This document shows positions 43,528 to 53,020 of a stretch of 64,000 nt of DNA, in pieces. The notes under the pieces were generated by a model. It was not told the DNA's origin and ran no database searches. It worked only from the letters and a program-made list of their open reading frames with translations. Made by a program: the position numbers and the translations under genes. Position 1 is the stretch's first letter. Each line of letters starts with the position of its first letter. This stretch comes from JAVJSU01 sp040219275 (GTDB lineage: Bacteria; Chloroflexota; Anaerolineae; Aggregatilineales; Phototrophicaceae), in the NCBI GenBank assembly GCA_040219275.1, contig JAVJSU010000038.1, positions 62,001 to 126,000 on the forward strand. The letters run 5' to 3'.

Positions 43528-44853
43528 TTATACTCTCGCTCTCTGTGCACGATTACGCAGGATAATCGCAAATGAATTCATGGTAAGCAATAGCACCAGC
43601 AGAACCAGAATGGCGGCGGCGGCGACATTGCGGAATTGATCGTTTGGTTGTTGCGTCCAATACCAGATTTGGATGGGCAACGCGGTAAAACGGGATAACG
43701 GACCCGTCGGGTCAACCGTCAGGAAGGTCGCCGCGCCTACAACAATCAACGGTGCGGTTTCACCCACTGCACGCGACATCGCCAGAATGGTTCCTGTCAT
43801 AATACCCGGTACGGCGGCAGGCAAAACCTGACGGGAGATCGTCTGCCATTTGGTCGCGCCGATGCCATAACTGGCTTCACGGATTGACCACGGCACCGCC
43901 CGCAGAGCTTCCTGCGAATTCACGATGATGATGGGCAAAATTAGCAACGCCATCGTCAAGCCTGCCGCAAGGATCGTCCTTCCGCCAGTAAAATCATCGA
44001 ATACGCGTACGAAAATCGCCAGACCAAGCATCCCATAAATGATGGACGGCACGCCGGCGAGGTTACGAATATTGGTTTCGATGATGCGATTGTACCAGTT
44101 GTCTGCGGCATACTCTTGCAGATAAATCGCCGCGCCAACACCCAGCGGAAAGGCAATCGCAATCGTGGTCAGCATCAAATAGATTGATCCGATCAACGCG
44201 GGGCGAATACCGGTTAATGCAGGCGTATTACTGAGTGTGTTGCCCACGAAACCCGAATTCACCCACGAGCGCCAGCTTAAATCCGCCATGGGATATTGAT
44301 CTTCGACAATGGAGTTGATTTCAGCTCGATTCAGCAGACTTTCCTGTAACTCCCAGCTTTGCTGAACAACAGGCTTCAAAATATCGCGGTCAATCAGGGC
44401 GATTAATGTGCCTTTTGATAGGTTCGTCGCCACAATTTGCGCCTGCTCTTCAGAAGACAATTCGGTGATGGTGTTATCGACAAATGCTTCAGGCACATCA
44501 CCATCAATGGCACGGCTGAGTGGCGTGGTCACAAATTGATCTGATGCAACGCGGCTCATTTCATCGCGGATATACACCAGCATCCGGTTAGGTTGATATT
44601 CCAGCAGTATGCCAGTGAGTTCTGTTTCATTCAGATCACTCAAAGGGCGATCCGTCACTTCTTCCGGTTGTACATCATAGGTTACGGCAACCAGACCAAA
44701 TGCCCCATTAATGATCGTCAACATCAGAGCAACCAGCGCCAGCAGGGCGAACAGCAATGATCCCATGTAGAACCATTTCATGCGTTGTCCGCGTTTATGA
44801 CGGGCGGCGATATTGGTATGATAAACGCCGTTTTCGATAAAGGATTGTGTCAT
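43528..44853 (-). CDS. pstA: Phosphate ABC transporter permease PstA
   Basis: The 441-residue permease is much longer than the usual 280-300. After the first membrane helix (about 28-55) there is an insert of about 150 residues (about 60-215), presumably extracytoplasmic. The normal core follows: TTIAIAFPLGVGAAIYLQEY, NLAGVPSIIYGMLGLAIFV, the EAA loop REASYGIGATKWQTISRQVL and SRAVGETAPLIVVGAA. The insert has no recognisable domain. PstC in the same operon also carries a long insert, so the two may form an extra external structure. Confidence 0.95.
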   Translation of the reverse strand: MTQSFIENGVYHTNIAARHKRGQRMKWFYMGSLLFALLALVALMLTIINGAFGLVAVTYDVQPEEVTDRPLSDLNETELTGILLEYQPNRMLVYIRDEMSRVASDQFVTTPLSRAIDGDVPEAFVDNTITELSSEEQAQIVATNLSKGTLIALIDRDILKPVVQQSWELQESLLNRAEINSIVEDQYPMADLSWRSWVNSGFVGNTLSNTPALTGIRPALIGSIYLMLTTIAIAFPLGVGAAIYLQEYAADNWYNRIIETNIRNLAGVPSIIYGMLGLAIFVRVFDDFTGGRTILAAGLTMALLILPIIIVNSQEALRAVPWSIREASYGIGATKWQTISRQVLPAAVPGIMTGTILAMSRAVGETAPLIVVGAATFLTVDPTGPLSRFTALPIQIWYWTQQPNDQFRNVAAAAILVLLVLLLTMNSFAIILRNRAQRARV

Positions 44854-44995
44854 TGGCTTTAAGAACCTGTTTAGTAATTGAATTTGTCATCGAAAAATTT
44901 CGGTACCGCTACAAAAATCATTGGGCAGTGTATGAATGTGATTTTTCACATCCGCTACTCAACAATCGTAACCTGTCGGAATATTCAGACAGGTT

Positions 44996-46456
44996 CTAAT
45001 ACTCCTCGCGCAAGCGGCGGGCAATCCAGCCACTAATAATGTTCAACACCAGCGTAATTAAGAACAGCACCAGACCCAGCGCGAACAAGCTGTTATAGGC
45101 AATCGAGTTGTAGGTGATGTCGCCACCGCTGATACGGGCAATGTGTCCGGTGATGGTTTCTGCACCTTCAAACAGGTTGAATGTAAAGTTCGGACCAGAA
45201 CCGGCGGCAATTGCTACAATCATCGTTTCACCAACCGCACGGGACATCGCCAGAATGACAGCGGCGACAATACCGGAAATAGCGGCAGGAAGGACGACCT
45301 TCACGGTGGTTTCTAAGCGCGTCGCACCCAGACCATAACTCGCTTCACGTAAGGCGCGTGGCACGGCGCTCAGGGCATCTTCACCCATAGAGCTAATCAT
45401 CGGCACCAGCAAAATCCCGACGACAATCCCGGCGGCAAGAATATTGTAAAACCCTACCGCATCACCAAAAACGACGCGCAACGTCGGCGTGACAAATGTG
45501 AGCGCGAAGAAGCCGAAAACTACAGTCGGGATACCCGCCAGAATTTCGAGCACCGGTTTCAAAATTGACCGTACGCCGTCGCTGGCATATTCACTCAGAT
45601 AAATTGCCGCGCCCAAACCCAGCGGAATGGCAACAATCAACGCGACGAACGTAATTAGCAGGGTGGAATTAAGCAGGGGCCAGATGCCAAACTGCCCGAC
45701 CTGTGGCGACCAACTCGTTGAGGTCAAAAATTCACCGATGCTTACAGGTTGTTCTAAGCGGAACGCATCATCATCTGCGTCGTGTTCTGCGGCAGTTGTA
45801 TCAAGCACACCACGTTCTACGGTGATGGTGTCCATCGTCGCTTCGGTGACGCGCATCACTTCGAGATTAAGCTGTATCAGCATCCCCGATTCAAATTCAC
45901 GCCCAAAATCTTCTGGGAGTTCGATAACCGCTGTTTCCGCAGTTAAATCATTTTGGGGCTTTATCTGCTCCGCTGTCATCCCAAAAACCGCCTCATCAGC
46001 CGTATGTGCGCTTGCCGTCGTGCCATCTGCGCCACGTTGTACCGTAATCGTACTCCGTCCACGCTCAACAATCTGCATGGTTTCGGCACCAATACGGATG
46101 AATTGCTCGTTGTTATAAGGAACGCGTTCTCCCTCAAACGTAATCGCAAATTGGCGTTCGCTGGCATCAATACCAGTCGTCAAAGTCGCGCTGGACTCCG
46201 CATCAGCAACCGGGGCACGGGCGAGCACCCATGCGCGGGAGTCAAAAAAGTGGAGTGCTTCCTGACCAAGTACAAAGACAATACCAATCGTGGTGAAAAT
46301 GGATATCACACCACAAAACAGCAGGACTGTTGAGACAACAATCTCTGTTGGACGTGTCCGTTTGTTTAAGGATTGTGTGGCATCCCGGTTTTCGGCGCGT
46401 GCCTTCATCGGCGATGCGGCAAAACCCGTTTGACCTGCGTCAATCGGTGTTTCCAT
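44996..46456 (-). CDS. pstC: Phosphate ABC transporter permease PstC with inserted repeats
   Basis: The 486-residue permease has a cytoplasmic N-terminus, a first helix (about 39-64), then an insert of about 155 residues and the standard core. The core shows IPLGLGAAIYLSEYASD, ILAGIPTVVFGFFALTFV, REASYGLGATRLETTVKVVL and SRAVGETMIVAIAAG. The insert holds two copies of a module with the pattern TITVxRG...TTAxxHxADxAF (about 118-158 and 193-232), similar to short beta modules of phage tail and surface proteins. ATG 46456 has AGGGGA 9 bases upstream. It is separated from pstS by a partial terminator. Confidence 0.94.
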   Translation of the reverse strand: METPIDAGQTGFAASPMKARAENRDATQSLNKRTRPTEIVVSTVLLFCGVISIFTTIGIVFVLGQEALHFFDSRAWVLARAPVADAESSATLTTGIDASERQFAITFEGERVPYNNEQFIRIGAETMQIVERGRSTITVQRGADGTTASAHTADEAVFGMTAEQIKPQNDLTAETAVIELPEDFGREFESGMLIQLNLEVMRVTEATMDTITVERGVLDTTAAEHDADDDAFRLEQPVSIGEFLTSTSWSPQVGQFGIWPLLNSTLLITFVALIVAIPLGLGAAIYLSEYASDGVRSILKPVLEILAGIPTVVFGFFALTFVTPTLRVVFGDAVGFYNILAAGIVVGILLVPMISSMGEDALSAVPRALREASYGLGATRLETTVKVVLPAAISGIVAAVILAMSRAVGETMIVAIAAGSGPNFTFNLFEGAETITGHIARISGGDITYNSIAYNSLFALGLVLFLITLVLNIISGWIARRLREEY

Positions 46457-46573
46457 AAATGGTTTCCCCTGTCGTTCCTTTGATCTGTATGCAAGCGCGG
46501 TAAATATTTTCAATCTGCTCTTCATCAAATAACTTGGTTATTGAACTTGATGTTCGGATTATATAAAACGAAA

Positions 46574-46604
46574 AGAGAGGTATCTATAAGTGATACCCCT
46601 CTCT
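46574..46604 (-). terminator. Terminator/attenuator between pstS and pstC
   Basis: On the minus strand AGAGAGGGGTATC pairs with GATACCTCTCT (one bulge) and is followed by TTTCGTTTT. It lies about 35 bases past pstS and likely lets most transcripts stop there, giving more binding protein than permease. Confidence 0.75.
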
Positions 46605-46640
46605 GTGTTAAGGTTCGTTAAAGGTTTGTTTAACCTAAAA

Positions 46641-48005
46641 CTACATGCCCATCATCGCATCAAGTGCGACAAGCAGTTGCAGACGAGCGAAGCGCAAGGT
46701 GCGTTCGCTGGCGGGGAAGTAACCCACTGCGTCGATCACATCATTAACTGTGGTCAGATAGTAGTTGACGAATTCACCAATTTGCGGCTTCTCGGCGATT
46801 ATGCCAGCGTCGCTGTAGAGGAACAGCGGGCGTGCCAGCAGATATTCACCGGATTCTACACTTGCGGCAGTCGGTTGAACACCGTCAACGGAGACCAGAG
46901 TCAACGCATCAGCATTTTGTGAATAGTAAGCATATCCGAAGAAACCAACTGCGAATTCGTTACCGGCAACACCGTTAAGGAGGATATTGTCATCTTCGTT
47001 GGGGTTGATGTTGCTGGCGGCGAGCAGAGCTTCACCATTTTCGTCATCCAGAACAACTTCACCGAAGAAACCAAATGTACCGCTGGCTTCACCGGGGATG
47101 TAACGGATGATGTCTTCATCGGGCCAGCTGGGGTCAACATCTGCCCATGTGGTAGCGGTGGTGAACACAGCCGCGAGTTGTTCTGCGGTCAGTTCGGTTG
47201 CGAAATCATTGGCGGGGTTCACGACGACGGCGATACCATCGGTACCAACGCGGAATTCAATCGGCAGACGAGCCGGGTCAAGCGCGGCACAGGCTTCGAC
47301 TTCACCTTCACGGATGGCGCGGCTGGCGTTGGCGATGTCGCTGTCACCATCTTCACAGAAGCGGGCGAAACCACCACCGGAACCGATGATGTCGATAGAA
47401 ACGTTACCGGCATACCCATCAGAAGCGAAGTTGTCGGCAATGGCGATGGTCAACGGACCTACTGTGGAGCTACCAGCGGTGACGATTTCACCGGTGACAG
47501 CGGCAGGAACAACTTCCGGCAATTGGATCGGCGGGAGCAACACTGCGTCGATGGCGTGGATCACACCATTGCTGGCGGCGACATCAGCGATAACGACGTT
47601 TGCGCCGTCAACCGCGATACCACCTTCGGTTGTCACACTGATTTCGTTACCCATATCGAGGGAAGCAACCATCATGTCTTCACCGATCATGTCGGAGGTG
47701 ACTGCACCGTCGATGACATGGTAGGTCAAAACTTGTGTCAGCAGATCTGTGTTTGCCAGCAGATAATCAACGACTGCGGCGGGTAAAGCGGCGAATGCTT
47801 CATTGGTCGGTGCGAAAACGGTGAAAGGACCTTCACCGGACAGTGTATCAACCAGACCGGCGGCTTGGACGAGGGAAACCAGCGTGCTAAAATCTTCATT
47901 ACCAGCGGCGACATCCACAATGGTGCCATCTTGAGCAGAAACGCTCATCACGCTGATAGCCAGCATGAGTACCGCGACGAGTGCAAAAAGACGAGTTTTC
48001 AACAT
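46641..48005 (-). CDS. pstS: FAS1-PstS fusion, phosphate-binding protein
   Basis: The 454-residue exported protein has a signal peptide (LFALVAVLMLAISVMSVSAQ). A fasciclin (FAS1) domain follows (about 26-158; TLSGEGPFTVFAPTNEAF, LTYHVIDGAV, SNGVIHAIDAVLLPP). Next is a PstS-type phosphate-binding domain (about 170-435; AGSSTVGPLT, GSGGGFARFCEDGDSDIANA, GEASGTFGFFGEV). The PstS part binds phosphate for the PstCAB importer encoded just downstream. FAS1 domains mediate adhesion or protein contacts at the cell surface, so it may anchor the binding protein. This fusion is not the usual PstS form. AAGGAG lies 13 bases from the ATG. Confidence 0.93.
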   Translation of the reverse strand: MLKTRLFALVAVLMLAISVMSVSAQDGTIVDVAAGNEDFSTLVSLVQAAGLVDTLSGEGPFTVFAPTNEAFAALPAAVVDYLLANTDLLTQVLTYHVIDGAVTSDMIGEDMMVASLDMGNEISVTTEGGIAVDGANVVIADVAASNGVIHAIDAVLLPPIQLPEVVPAAVTGEIVTAGSSTVGPLTIAIADNFASDGYAGNVSIDIIGSGGGFARFCEDGDSDIANASRAIREGEVEACAALDPARLPIEFRVGTDGIAVVVNPANDFATELTAEQLAAVFTTATTWADVDPSWPDEDIIRYIPGEASGTFGFFGEVVLDDENGEALLAASNINPNEDDNILLNGVAGNEFAVGFFGYAYYSQNADALTLVSVDGVQPTAASVESGEYLLARPLFLYSDAGIIAEKPQIGEFVNYYLTTVNDVIDAVGYFPASERTLRFARLQLLVALDAMMGM

Positions 48006-48044
48006 TCCTAAATTTTCTCCTTCAATTTTCGATTACGATATTTA

Positions 48045-48066
48045 GAAACGAATTATTTTTCGTTTC
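48045..48066. promoter_or_regulatory. Inverted repeat upstream of pstS
   Basis: GAAACGAA and TTCGTTTC are perfect 8-bp arms separated by 6 bases. The site lies 40 bases upstream of the pstS start codon and would be in the leader or at the promoter; it could be an operator. Confidence 0.35.
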
Positions 48067-48133
48067 GACAGTGATGTTAGTCGTGGACTGTTAAGCGAAC
48101 CCATGTCGCACTTTAAAGGTCATCTCTGAAGAT

Positions 48134-48177
48134 TTAAGCCCCCATTAAGAGAAACTTTAAATTTCGTTCATATTTAA
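48134..48177 (-). promoter_or_regulatory. Repeated TTAA words, possible PhoP-type box
   Basis: Four TTAA words lie at 48134, 48145, 48157 and 48174 (spacings 11, 12 and 17). On the minus strand two of them read CTTAATGGGGG and CTTAAATCTTC. Direct repeats of about 11 bases upstream of pst operons are typical PhoB/PhoP boxes. The rest of 48006-48405 shows nothing else I can name. Confidence 0.3.
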
Positions 48178-48405
48178 CTTCCGCTAAAGCCTCCCTTATC
48201 TGCCATTTATGCAAACCATAAATCTGTAGAAAATCACGTACTTATCTGACGTGAGATGCCTTTTACTAATAACTACAAACCAATAACTAACCAGCTGTGA
48301 CCAAAATCCCCCTGCACAATTCAGAACATTCGTACTAAAATAGTTTACTAATGATGTTCGTGGTAGACTGATGGGATGTCTTGTCTATACAGGGATAACT
48401 GACCT

Positions 48406-49344
48406 TTGACGATCATGAATTGTATTGGTGTACTTGCCCATCCGTTACGTCCTTATACCTTCCCCCTCGCAGAACATATCGCGCAGACCTTGCGTCAGCA
48501 TGATATTGCAACGTGGGTATTTACCGATTGGAAGGACGACGATGTGATTGAAGCCGTACAGGGGTCGCGCATGGTCATTGCCATCGGTGGTGATGGCGCG
48601 ATGCTACGGGCGGGGCGGGTTTGCGGCAGATATGGTATCCCTGTGCTAGGCATTAACATGGGTCAGCTCGGTTTTTTGACCGAAATTAACGGCATGAGTG
48701 GCTGGAATGATGCGCTCGACAAACTCCTCGAAGATGATTTTTGGATCGAAAGCCGTATGATGCTACGCGCACAGGTTATCCGTAAAGAAGAAGTGGTGAC
48801 TACTGGCGACGCGCTCAACGATGTCGTCGTTAGTGCCAATGTCTTCGGGCGTATGATTCAGCTTGATTGCTATATCGATCAGGATTGGACGACTTCCTAT
48901 AATGCAGATGCGCTCGTGATTGCAACGGCGACTGGCTCTACTGCTTATACGCTGTCGCTCGGCGGTCCGATTTTGCCACCGGATTTAAAGAACATCCTGA
49001 TTGTCCCTGCCGCCCCTCACCTGAGTATGGATCGCCCAATTGTGCTTTCAGAAGGCTCAACCGTAGAAATCAGCGCAAAAACCCGCAATCGCGGTGAAAT
49101 CTTGCTTTCAGCAGATGGGGTAATCCTAACATCGTTACAAAAAGGCGACGTTGTTAAAATTCAAGCCAGCGAATACGTCAGCAGTTTTGTGCGTCTGCGC
49201 GGGCGCAATTATTTCTACCGTTCACTCTTAGATCGCCTTGAACCACGCTCGCAGGACACCAATGTAGATCAGCACACCCATGTCAATAATGGGCAACTTG
49301 AGGCAAATACGTTAGAAGAAGATAACCAGGAGCAAGACGGGTAG
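48406..49344 (+). CDS. nadK: NAD kinase
   Basis: The 312-residue enzyme phosphorylates NAD to NADP. It shows the GGDG motif at residues 61-64 (VIAIGGDGAMLRAG), GINMGQLGFLTEI, the ALND segment (usually ALNE; here Asp replaces Glu), the conserved YNADALVIATATGSTAYTLS and GGPILPP. The C-terminal 45 residues are a Gln/Asn/Asp-rich tail beyond the usual end. TTG 48406 has AGGGATAA 11 bases upstream; ATG 48415 is an alternative. The order nadK ... recN is common in bacteria. Confidence 0.94.
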   Translation: MTIMNCIGVLAHPLRPYTFPLAEHIAQTLRQHDIATWVFTDWKDDDVIEAVQGSRMVIAIGGDGAMLRAGRVCGRYGIPVLGINMGQLGFLTEINGMSGWNDALDKLLEDDFWIESRMMLRAQVIRKEEVVTTGDALNDVVVSANVFGRMIQLDCYIDQDWTTSYNADALVIATATGSTAYTLSLGGPILPPDLKNILIVPAAPHLSMDRPIVLSEGSTVEISAKTRNRGEILLSADGVILTSLQKGDVVKIQASEYVSSFVRLRGRNYFYRSLLDRLEPRSQDTNVDQHTHVNNGQLEANTLEEDNQEQDG

Positions 49345-49472
49345 TGCAAACTTGCCCTAAAAGTGTAAAAATAATGCAAAATCGTGAACAAAACGCGATT
49401 TGCTAACTTATTTTCAATGATTCAGTCATACAGTAAGAAAAAGTAAGTATAAAAACTGAATCAGGAGACATA

Positions 49473-50090
49473 ATGACCGATCATGACCATGAATTAACGC
49501 TCAATCATGCTGATGATGACACCACCTATTGCGAAGTCCACCCAGATCGGGAAACGGGCTTGCGCTGTAACAAATGTGGTCGCTTGATGTGCGCGGAATG
49601 TGCGGTACAAACACCCGTCGGCTATCGCTGTCGGCAATGTGTGCGCCAGCATGAGGATAAGTTCTTCAGAGGCACACAAAACGATTACGTGATCGCCGCG
49701 GCGGTCTGTCTGGTACTGAGTGCCATCGCAGGTGGCATCATGAGCGCCATCAGCTTTATTTTCCTTGCATTGGTGCTCGGCTTTCCCATCGGTGGCGCAA
49801 TTTCAGAAGCGGCGTTACGCGCAACTGAACGCCGCCGCGGACGCTACAGCGGGCAAATTATGGTCGCGGCAAGTGTTGCCGGTATGCTCATGGGCGTAGC
49901 GGTGCGTGCCTTCTTTGGCTATAACGACCGCTACGGGGAAATTGTCAGCGCCTATGAAGCCGTCGGCAGACGAGTCCCGTCAGAAATCCCGTCACTGATG
50001 GACTTCATTATTAGCGATGTCACATCAATAGGCATATTATTGTTCATGGGTATGGTTGCTTTTGCTATCTATAGTCGATTTCGGATGTAA
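49473..50090 (+). CDS. B-box zinc finger membrane protein
   Basis: The 205-residue protein has an N-terminal B-box-type zinc finger (residues 18-60: YCEVHPDRETGLRCNKCG, MCAECAVQTPVGYRC, RQC). Four hydrophobic segments follow at about 72-105 (two), 127-147 and 183-203. It is like the zinc-finger plus membrane domain proteins common in Chloroflexota and Actinobacteria, whose function is unknown. It lies between nadK and recN. AGGAGA 9 bases upstream supports the ATG. Confidence 0.8.
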   Translation: MTDHDHELTLNHADDDTTYCEVHPDRETGLRCNKCGRLMCAECAVQTPVGYRCRQCVRQHEDKFFRGTQNDYVIAAAVCLVLSAIAGGIMSAISFIFLALVLGFPIGGAISEAALRATERRRGRYSGQIMVAASVAGMLMGVAVRAFFGYNDRYGEIVSAYEAVGRRVPSEIPSLMDFIISDVTSIGILLFMGMVAFAIYSRFRM

Positions 50091-50096
50091 ACCAGA

Positions 50097-51854
50097 ATGC
50101 TTGAAGAAATTCGCATACGTAATTTCGCCATCATAGATTACCTCGAACTGGAATTCGCCAACGGGTTGAACGTCATCACGGGTGAAACCGGCGCGGGTAA
50201 ATCCATCATCGTCGATGCCGTTGATCTTTTGCTTGGCGGCAAGGCGGATTCTGCTATGGTACGTTCCGGCGCGGAGAAAGCCACCATCGAAGGCATCTTT
50301 GCGCTTGATAAACGCACCCGCGAGAGTCTCTTTCAACTCCTTAAGGACGAAGACCTGCTCGAAGATGAAAAATCGGAGTTCATCAGCCTCTCGCGTGAAA
50401 TCCGTAGCAATGGGCGTTCCAGCGCCCGCGTGAACGGCTTTAGCGCCAATCTGGATGTCCTTAGCACCATCGGTGAAAAATTGGTTGATGTACATGGGCA
50501 GAGTGAGCATCTTTCCCTGCTAAAATCTCGCGGACATATTGACCTGCTGGATCGCTATGCCGATTTGCTGGAAATCCGCGAAGCCCTGACGACAGTCGTC
50601 ACCAATCTGGGTGGCGTTCGACGCGAAATTTATCACCTATTAGAAGATGAAGCCGAACTTCAGCGCCGTGCAGAAACGTTGCGCCGTGCTGTTGAAGAAA
50701 TTGAAGCCGCAAACATCAAACCCGACGAAGACGAAGACCTTAAAGCCGAACGTAAGCGCCTTTCCAACAGTGAGCAACTCGCCGTGCTCGCTAGCGAAGT
50801 GGTGGATTTGCTCAACGGTGATGCCAAAGACGATCAGAGTCCGGCGGTGGATTTACTCATGAGGGTTGCGTCCAGCCTGAGCAAACTCGCCGTGATTGAT
50901 CCCGAACTTGACGAGTTATACGACATGGCAGAAGGCATCAGCGCACAGGCACAGGAAATCGCGCTGGAAATGACCCGTTATGGCGAAGAGGTCGAATTTG
51001 ATCCGGAACGCCTGAATGAAATCGAAACCCGTCTGGAACTCATCAGCGCACTCAAACGGCGTTACGGCATGACCATCGAACTTGTGCTGGAATATGCCGA
51101 AAAAGCACGCGTGGAACTGGACAACATCGAAAACAGCGAAGAACGGCTGGCGGAATTACGCGACAAAGAAACGCAAATGCTCCGGCAAATTGGTGATCTC
51201 GCGCAAAATATCAGCAAAGTGCGCGGGCAAATTGGCAGGCAACTCAGCAAACGTGTCGTCGGCGAACTTCAGGACTTACGGATGGAGCGCACCCAATTTG
51301 AGGTGGAACTCAACCGTGTAGAAGCACCGGATGGCTGTTTCGTCGGCGATAAACGCTACGCCTTCGATGTGACCGGCATCGACCATGTAGAATTCATGAT
51401 GAGCGCCAACCCCGGCGAACCCTTGCGTCCGCTGGCAAAAGTCGCCTCCGGTGGTGAAGCCGCCCGCATCATGCTGGCACTAAAGCGCGTGCTCTCACAG
51501 GCAGATCACACACCCACTCTGATCTTCGATGAAGTCGATCAGGGGATCGGTGGGCGCGTCGGCAGTGTCGTCGGCGAAAAGCTCTGGTCACTCACCACCT
51601 CGCATCAGGTGTTGGTCGTCACCCACTTGCCCCAACTCGCAGGTTTCGCGGATAAGCATTTCCATGTGAAGAAGCTCGCTGGCAATGACCGCACCGTTAC
51701 GCAGGTCGCATGGCTGGATGATGACGCGCAACGCATCACCGAACTCGCGGATATGCTCGGCGCGACAGGCGAAGGTGGCAAGCAAAGCGCACAGGAAATC
51801 CTAATCGAAGCCCGCTCCAAAAAAGGCACCGCTGAAACGGGGAAGTTGTTGTAG
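50097..51854 (+). CDS. recN: DNA repair protein RecN
   Basis: The 585-residue protein is the SMC-like ATPase RecN for double-strand break repair. It shows the N-terminal MLEEIRIRNFAIIDYLELEF and Walker A GETGAGKSIIVDAVDLLLGG. Next come VDVHGQSEHLSLL, a coiled-coil middle (about 150-370), the signature VASGGEAARIMLALKRVL and Walker B LIFDEVDQGIGGRVG. The C-terminal VVTHLPQLAGFADKHF closes the domain. It starts 6 bases after the membrane protein stop, so they are co-transcribed. Slightly longer than usual. Confidence 0.96.
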   Translation: MLEEIRIRNFAIIDYLELEFANGLNVITGETGAGKSIIVDAVDLLLGGKADSAMVRSGAEKATIEGIFALDKRTRESLFQLLKDEDLLEDEKSEFISLSREIRSNGRSSARVNGFSANLDVLSTIGEKLVDVHGQSEHLSLLKSRGHIDLLDRYADLLEIREALTTVVTNLGGVRREIYHLLEDEAELQRRAETLRRAVEEIEAANIKPDEDEDLKAERKRLSNSEQLAVLASEVVDLLNGDAKDDQSPAVDLLMRVASSLSKLAVIDPELDELYDMAEGISAQAQEIALEMTRYGEEVEFDPERLNEIETRLELISALKRRYGMTIELVLEYAEKARVELDNIENSEERLAELRDKETQMLRQIGDLAQNISKVRGQIGRQLSKRVVGELQDLRMERTQFEVELNRVEAPDGCFVGDKRYAFDVTGIDHVEFMMSANPGEPLRPLAKVASGGEAARIMLALKRVLSQADHTPTLIFDEVDQGIGGRVGSVVGEKLWSLTTSHQVLVVTHLPQLAGFADKHFHVKKLAGNDRTVTQVAWLDDDAQRITELADMLGATGEGGKQSAQEILIEARSKKGTAETGKLL

Positions 51855-51931
51855 GCATCCAAACGGGGGAAATCCTGCGTTATTCGTTAAAATGGGCGCT
51901 CATCGTCTACTTGAAAACGTAGGATACCCCC

Positions 51932-52927
51932 ATGACCACCCCACCCAAGCCCATACGAATCGGACAATATCTGGATGCGGTCTTTCCATCCTTTGCCCTG
52001 CTCGCCGGAATGCAACTCGATTTGTTTACCGCGCTTCAAGACGGTGCAATGTCTGCACAAGCCATCGCGGAAAAACTCAACGTCCACGAAGATAAATTGA
52101 GTCCCCTGCTTTTTGCGCTGGTCGCGGCGGACTTATTGACCCTCGAAGGTGATCTGTTCGCCAACACGGACGAAGCTAATTTTTATCTCGTGCGCGGCAA
52201 ACCCGCCTATCTCGGTGACATTCACCATATCATTTCCGGCATGTGGTCAGCCCTGCCTTTCACGGCGGAAACCATCCGAACCGGCACGCCACAGGCAAAA
52301 ATTGAATACGATGTGGACGAACTCGAACCTGAGGAGATGAGCATTTTCGCCGGAATGCACAAACTATCATTGATGTCCGTGCGTGAATTGCTGAAATTGT
52401 TTGATTTTTCGCATCATCGCCACGTTGCTGATATTGGCGGTGGTAGTGGTGGATTAGCCATCGGCTTGACGAGTGCCTTACCCGACCTTGAAGTCACCAT
52501 TCTTGACTTACCCGCTGTGATGCCAATAGCGAAGGCACAATTAGCAAGCGCACCCAACCGTAAGCGCATCCATTTCGTGAGCGGCAACGTCGTCGAACAG
52601 CCTATCAGCGGAACTTATGACGGCGCACTTATGCGTGCCTTCACACAGGTTTTATCTCCACAGCAGATTCAATCAGCATTAAACCATACCTATGATGCAC
52701 TCACTTCCGGCGGAGTCCTCTATATCATCGCGCAAATGCTGGACGATTCGCGCATTACACCGCCGACATCCGCGACGTTTAATCTCGTATTCTTGAATGT
52801 TTACGATGAGGGTCGGGCGTTTACAGAGAGCGAATATCGTACATGGTTGACCGAAGCGGGCTTTAATGACATTGAACGCCACGCCCCACCACGCGGCGAG
52901 TCCATCATCCGCGCCGTGCGTCCATAG
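51932..52927 (+). CDS. Family 2 O-methyltransferase-like protein
   Basis: The 331-residue protein has an N-terminal winged-helix dimerisation domain (about 5-75, with LFTALQDGAMSAQAIAEKLN). A SAM-binding domain follows with HVADIGGGSGGLAIGL, the acidic TILDLPAVMPIAKAQL, and DGALMRAFTQVLSPQQIQ (usual for this class). It resembles acetylserotonin/hydroxyneurosporene O-methyltransferases. The acceptor is unknown. It lies 77 bases after recN on the same strand. Confidence 0.85.
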   Translation: MTTPPKPIRIGQYLDAVFPSFALLAGMQLDLFTALQDGAMSAQAIAEKLNVHEDKLSPLLFALVAADLLTLEGDLFANTDEANFYLVRGKPAYLGDIHHIISGMWSALPFTAETIRTGTPQAKIEYDVDELEPEEMSIFAGMHKLSLMSVRELLKLFDFSHHRHVADIGGGSGGLAIGLTSALPDLEVTILDLPAVMPIAKAQLASAPNRKRIHFVSGNVVEQPISGTYDGALMRAFTQVLSPQQIQSALNHTYDALTSGGVLYIIAQMLDDSRITPPTSATFNLVFLNVYDEGRAFTESEYRTWLTEAGFNDIERHAPPRGESIIRAVRP

Positions 52928-52983
52928 GAGAATATAACACGAGTTTAACACCAATCTGATGGGAAACGCGTTACAATAAAAAA

Positions 52984-53010
52984 TGAGATGGGCTGGCAGA
53001 ACCCATCTCA
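52984..53010 (-). terminator. Rho-independent terminator after the FAS1 gene
   Basis: TGAGATGGG pairs with CCCATCTCA around a 9-base loop. On the minus strand it runs into ATTTTTTATT. It lies about 190 bases past the FAS1 gene stop, so it ends that transcript; a short frame (53021-53143) lies between. Confidence 0.75.
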
Positions 53011-53020
53011 ACGCATTACT

